From positions 4,984,764 through 5,048,763 of the forward strand of contig CM022670.1 of assembly GCA_012295275.1 (NCBI GenBank): a stretch of 64,000 bases of DNA, in the 5' to 3' direction. The notes under the pieces were generated by a model. The model saw nothing but the letters and a program-made list of their open reading frames with translations. It was not told the origin of the DNA and searched no databases. Positions 61,151 through 64,000 of the stretch are shown in pieces. Origin of the DNA: Chrysomallon squamiferum. Its lineage: Eukaryota; Mollusca; Gastropoda; Neomphalida; Peltospiridae. Each line of letters begins with the position of its first letter. Position 1 is the first letter of the stretch. The position numbers and the translations under genes were made by a program.

Positions 61151-61634
61151 TGAAGTGGTAAAACACACACAGTTTTATTGTAATATTATTTGCCCTTGGT
61201 TGATGTCTCGATAAATAAAATATTTTCAAAAGCAAATTCTGGAATGTTACGTATCGAGACTATTAAATTCGAATAGTTTTCATTGGTCAAGGGATATGGC
61301 TTAAAACTATATACATTTGTCTCCCTTGAAACATTGCTGTAGAAACGCATAAAAATAAAGAAAAAACAACAAGGAATTTACGAATTATAAGACGGTAAAT
61401 ATTTGGTTTAAACAGTTAATTTACGTAGTTTTATATTCATATAACCATCTGATAGTTTCGGCATAAAAACAAAACTAAAATTACGGGTTTTATGTAACGA
61501 TAAGCCAAAGATGTCATTTGTAAGGTACAATTACTGAATTAGCGTTAAAATTGTTTGGTTTTATGCGGAATAGTAATTAAGTAACTTTTAGTAAGTGTTT
61601 TATATATTTTTAATAATTTTCAGATCTTTTAAAG
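61151..61634. promoter_or_regulatory. Shared head-to-head promoter region, IDS and TXNDC9
   Basis: The two start codons diverge and are 484 bases apart, so the region must hold both promoters and 5' UTRs. No TATA box stands out. A T-rich run ending in CAG at 61622 could be the acceptor of a TXNDC9 5' UTR intron, but a donor was not fixed. Confidence 0.55.
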
Positions 61635-62291
61635 ATGGAGAAAGTAGTAGAACAGCAGGTGATTCAAGCCACTAAGGTTATCGAAGAACAGCTTGATGCA
61701 GAGATTGAACGAATGGAGAAAATGGATGAAGATGATTTTGAAGTTCTCCGTCAGAAAAGGCTTGATGCGATTAAAAAATCAGCTCAGCAGCAGCAGGAAT
61801 GGCGAGCAATTGGTCATGGCGAATACTCCGAGATATCAAATGAGAAAGAGTTTTTTGAAGAGTGCAAGAAAAGCAAAAATGTTGTCTGTCATTTCTACAG
61901 ATCCAGTACTTTTCGATGCCAGATAGTAGATAAACATTTGTCAATTCTTGCACCAAAGCATCTTGAAACTCGATTTTTGAAGATTAATGCAGAGAAGTGC
62001 CCATTTTTGGTTCAGAGATTACGAATCAAAGTATTGCCAACTATCTGTATTGCCAAAGAAGGTAAAACAGTTGATTACATTGTCGGTTTTGATGATCTTG
62101 GTAGTGTTGATGACTTTCCAACTGAAATGCTTGAATGGCGCCTGGGATGTGCGTCATGTATAAATTATCAAGGAGACATTTTGAACCCACCAGCTCTGGA
62201 TGAAAAGAAAAACAAAAGTATTTTCAATGTGGTGAAGTCAAAGAAAACAATCAGAGGCAAAGATGACGACAGCAGTGATGATGACTGGTGA
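61635..62291 (+). CDS. TXNDC9: Thioredoxin domain-containing protein 9 (phosducin-like 3 type)
   Basis: One uninterrupted frame of 218 residues (human 226). The N-terminus is a charged helical region (EEQLDAEIERMEKMDEDDFE) followed by QQQQEWRAIGHGEYSEI. A thioredoxin-fold domain comes next: NVVCHFYRSSTFRCQIVDKH, FLKINAEKCPFLVQRL, and KVLPTICIAKEGKTVDYIVG with its cis-Pro. The tail is KKTIRGKDDDSSDDDW. The redox CxxC is absent, as in the family. Members bind the CCT/TRiC chaperonin and modulate actin and tubulin folding. Unlike every other gene in the window, the coding region has no intron. Start ATG at 61635 follows AAAG and begins the family-like N-terminus. AATAAA lies at about 62584. Confidence 0.95.
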   Translation: MEKVVEQQVIQATKVIEEQLDAEIERMEKMDEDDFEVLRQKRLDAIKKSAQQQQEWRAIGHGEYSEISNEKEFFEECKKSKNVVCHFYRSSTFRCQIVDKHLSILAPKHLETRFLKINAEKCPFLVQRLRIKVLPTICIAKEGKTVDYIVGFDDLGSVDDFPTEMLEWRLGCASCINYQGDILNPPALDEKKNKSIFNVVKSKKTIRGKDDDSSDDDW

Positions 62292-63753
62292 ACTCAAATA
62301 CATTTTCAGTGTTACTGTGAAATGTTAAGCACTGCCATTGTATAATGCTTATTAACATTACATTATTTATGGCATATATATGAATTAAATATTTCTCAGC
62401 TAATTATTTTGAATCATTCTGATTGTATATTTTATTTATATCACAAATGTTTTTACATGTGCAAGAAATAATATATGTTCCTTTTCCATTAGTACAATAT
62501 ATTCATTTTATTATTTATTAGATTAAAATTATTATCAAATTATGTGTTTTTGTTCTCCACATCTTTTATTGAAAGAAAGATGCAATAAAATTGTTTAAAA
62601 AAATCAAGATTCATAAAGGAATAAAATACAACTTTTTTTTTTTTTGTTTTTTAAAACAAATTGTTATTATTGAAATGAAAAGAAATACTATTCTTAACTT
62701 AAATGTTTCAAAAGTTAATTTTTTTTTTTTTATTAAAACCAAATCTAAAAGATGCTTAGAAAACAAACATTCAGCTTGTTTTCTTTCCCTTATGCTTTTT
62801 AAAAAAACAGATTTGGTATGCATGAAACAAAATGTTATACTGATGCAGTATATTTGGCTTGTAGATTAAAATAAACATTTCAGCCCAATTGTTGTAGGTT
62901 AGAGGTTTAATTGTATTAATGTTTTGATTGCTTTATCAAAGACCATATGTGGTTTACTGTTACTGAGGTGCTGATGTAGTTCATCACATCAGCTGATCTT
63001 TCTGTTAACTGCACAATAAAGTATCTTAAGAAGTAGTGTTTTTGTTTTATTTAATTTTTTTAAAACTCTTAAATGTTCTCTTTATTTATTTATTTATTCT
63101 TCTTCTTCTTATTTTTTTTTTTTTTTTTTTTTCACTATTTCATTTAGTAATTCATTGAAGTTTATTAGTTCTCCTGTTCTGTTGCTGTGATGTAGATAGG
63201 GCGAAAAATAATAATAAAAAAAAAAAAAATTGTAGATTAAATTGAATATTCAGTTTGTCCCTTGTGGTTTTTTTAAAATAGACCACAACTTGGTATGCAC
63301 AAAACAAAACTTATAGATTCAGTAGTTTCATTTTTTGACTTGTTCATTAAAAGAATCACTTCAGCCCAGTGGTGATAGGATAAAGGATTAATCCTATTGT
63401 TTTGATTGGTTTATTAGACCATATATGGTTTCCTGTTATCGAGGTGCTGATGTAGTCCATCACAGAAGCTGGTTTCCATTAACTACACAATACAGCTTCT
63501 GTAGATTAAGTAGTTTTTGTTTTCTTATTAATATTTTTTTTTTTAATTTTTTTGTAAACCCATTCTTTAATGTTCTCTTCAATTTTTAAATTTATTTTTG
63601 ATTGTAATTCATTTTGTAATTTATAGAGGTTTAAAAAGATTTGTGTTGTGTAATTAAAAAAGTATAATTTTTGAATAAATATAAAGAAGAGGCTCTCAAA
63701 TGGCCAACCATTATTAATCATAACCATTTTTCATCTTAATTCACAGATACAAT
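62292..63753. other. TXNDC9 3' UTR and tandemly duplicated non-coding DNA
   Basis: The TXNDC9 3' UTR ends probably near 62600. A unit of roughly 475 bp starting near 62811 recurs, diverged, from about 63285. Both copies carry TTTGATTG, GACCATAT, GAGGTGCTGATGTAGT and CATCACA in the same order, plus the following T-rich stretch with AATGTTCTCT. No coding exon is seen. Confidence 0.65.
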
Positions 63754-64000
63754 TTATAACAGAACACACAATGAAAGAACACCTTTATTCCACTTTGCAT
63801 ACAATTCCATCACATAAACATACAAGAAATCGCAGATGACTCCTCCAAAAATAGTAATATATGTATATGAATACTTGTGTATATCATTACTGAATTCCCA
63901 TCTGGCTGCCAGTGGCAACTGGAAGATATCTCGAAAGGGTGGGACATATATGACACCACAGACTAGCAGTGTCAAACCTTGTCTGTATTCCGAAAAAGAA
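63754..64000 (-). CDS. Possible 3'-terminal exon of an unrecognised membrane protein (partial)
   Basis: A minus-strand frame is open from the window edge to a TAA at 63754. It encodes RQGLTLLVCGVIYVPPFRDI and later YTYITIFGGVICDFLYVYVM, which could be a membrane segment. Composition is less AT-rich than the flanks. I do not recognise the family. It runs off the window, so it could be the last exon of a larger gene or chance. Confidence 0.3.
   Translation of the reverse strand, partial: SFSEYRQGLTLLVCGVIYVPPFRDIFQLPLAARWEFSNDIHKYSYTYITIFGGVICDFLYVYVMELYAKWNKGVLSLCVLL

Overview
This window looks like animal nuclear DNA, most likely from a mollusc or a related lophotrochozoan. The basis is AT-rich sequence, genes split into many small GT-AG exons, dense microsatellites (long GA/CT dinucleotide arrays, AAT and AAC trinucleotide arrays), and an alpha-amylase with a C-terminal extension of a kind I associate with molluscs. 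The taxon is inferred. The gene identities rest on motifs read in the translations and on splice sites that keep phase.

Layout. 1-2.7 kb: simple repeats and diverged AT-rich DNA. 2.7-11.5 kb (minus): a 12-exon gene with two cyclic-nucleotide-binding domains (CNBD2-like), plus a 918-nt coding-looking exon at 14.1-15.0 kb that may be its 5' end. 18.15-22.17 kb (plus): alpha-amylase with a Pro-rich linker and C-terminal domain; the signal-peptide exon was not found. 22.9-31.8 kb (plus): ANKRD10-type ankyrin protein with a tandemly duplicated exon and two possible last exons. 31.8-39.8 kb: AT-rich 3' UTR and intergenic DNA. 39.8-43.8 kb (plus): UBE2A/UBE2B (RAD6) ubiquitin-conjugating enzyme with two tandem copies of the last coding exon. 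46.5-54.9 kb (minus): UFSP2, the UFM1 protease, 14 exons. 56.0-61.2 kb (minus): iduronate-2-sulfatase, 8 exons. 61.6-62.3 kb (plus): TXNDC9, a single coding exon, head to head with the sulfatase. At the right edge there is a fragment of an unrecognised possible membrane protein (minus).

The genes are unrelated housekeeping, digestive and lysosomal functions; nothing suggests an operon or a shared pathway. The most interesting features are in gene structure. (1) ANKRD10 has two tandem versions of one ankyrin exon, separated by a 50-nt intron that may be too short to splice, which suggests mutually exclusive splicing. (2) The RAD6-type E2 has two alternative last exons that share a core but have different tails, one acidic. 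(3) The amylase has an in-phase candidate last exon that would end the protein right after its catalytic domains. (4) An inverted 53-bp copy of sulfatase last-exon sequence lies in an upstream intron. (5) The allele shown has two apparent lesions: a 5' splice site with T instead of G at +1 in UFSP2, and a one-base frameshift in the sulfatase. (6) Microsatellites act as 3' splice-site tracts. (7) There is a small family of foldback elements.
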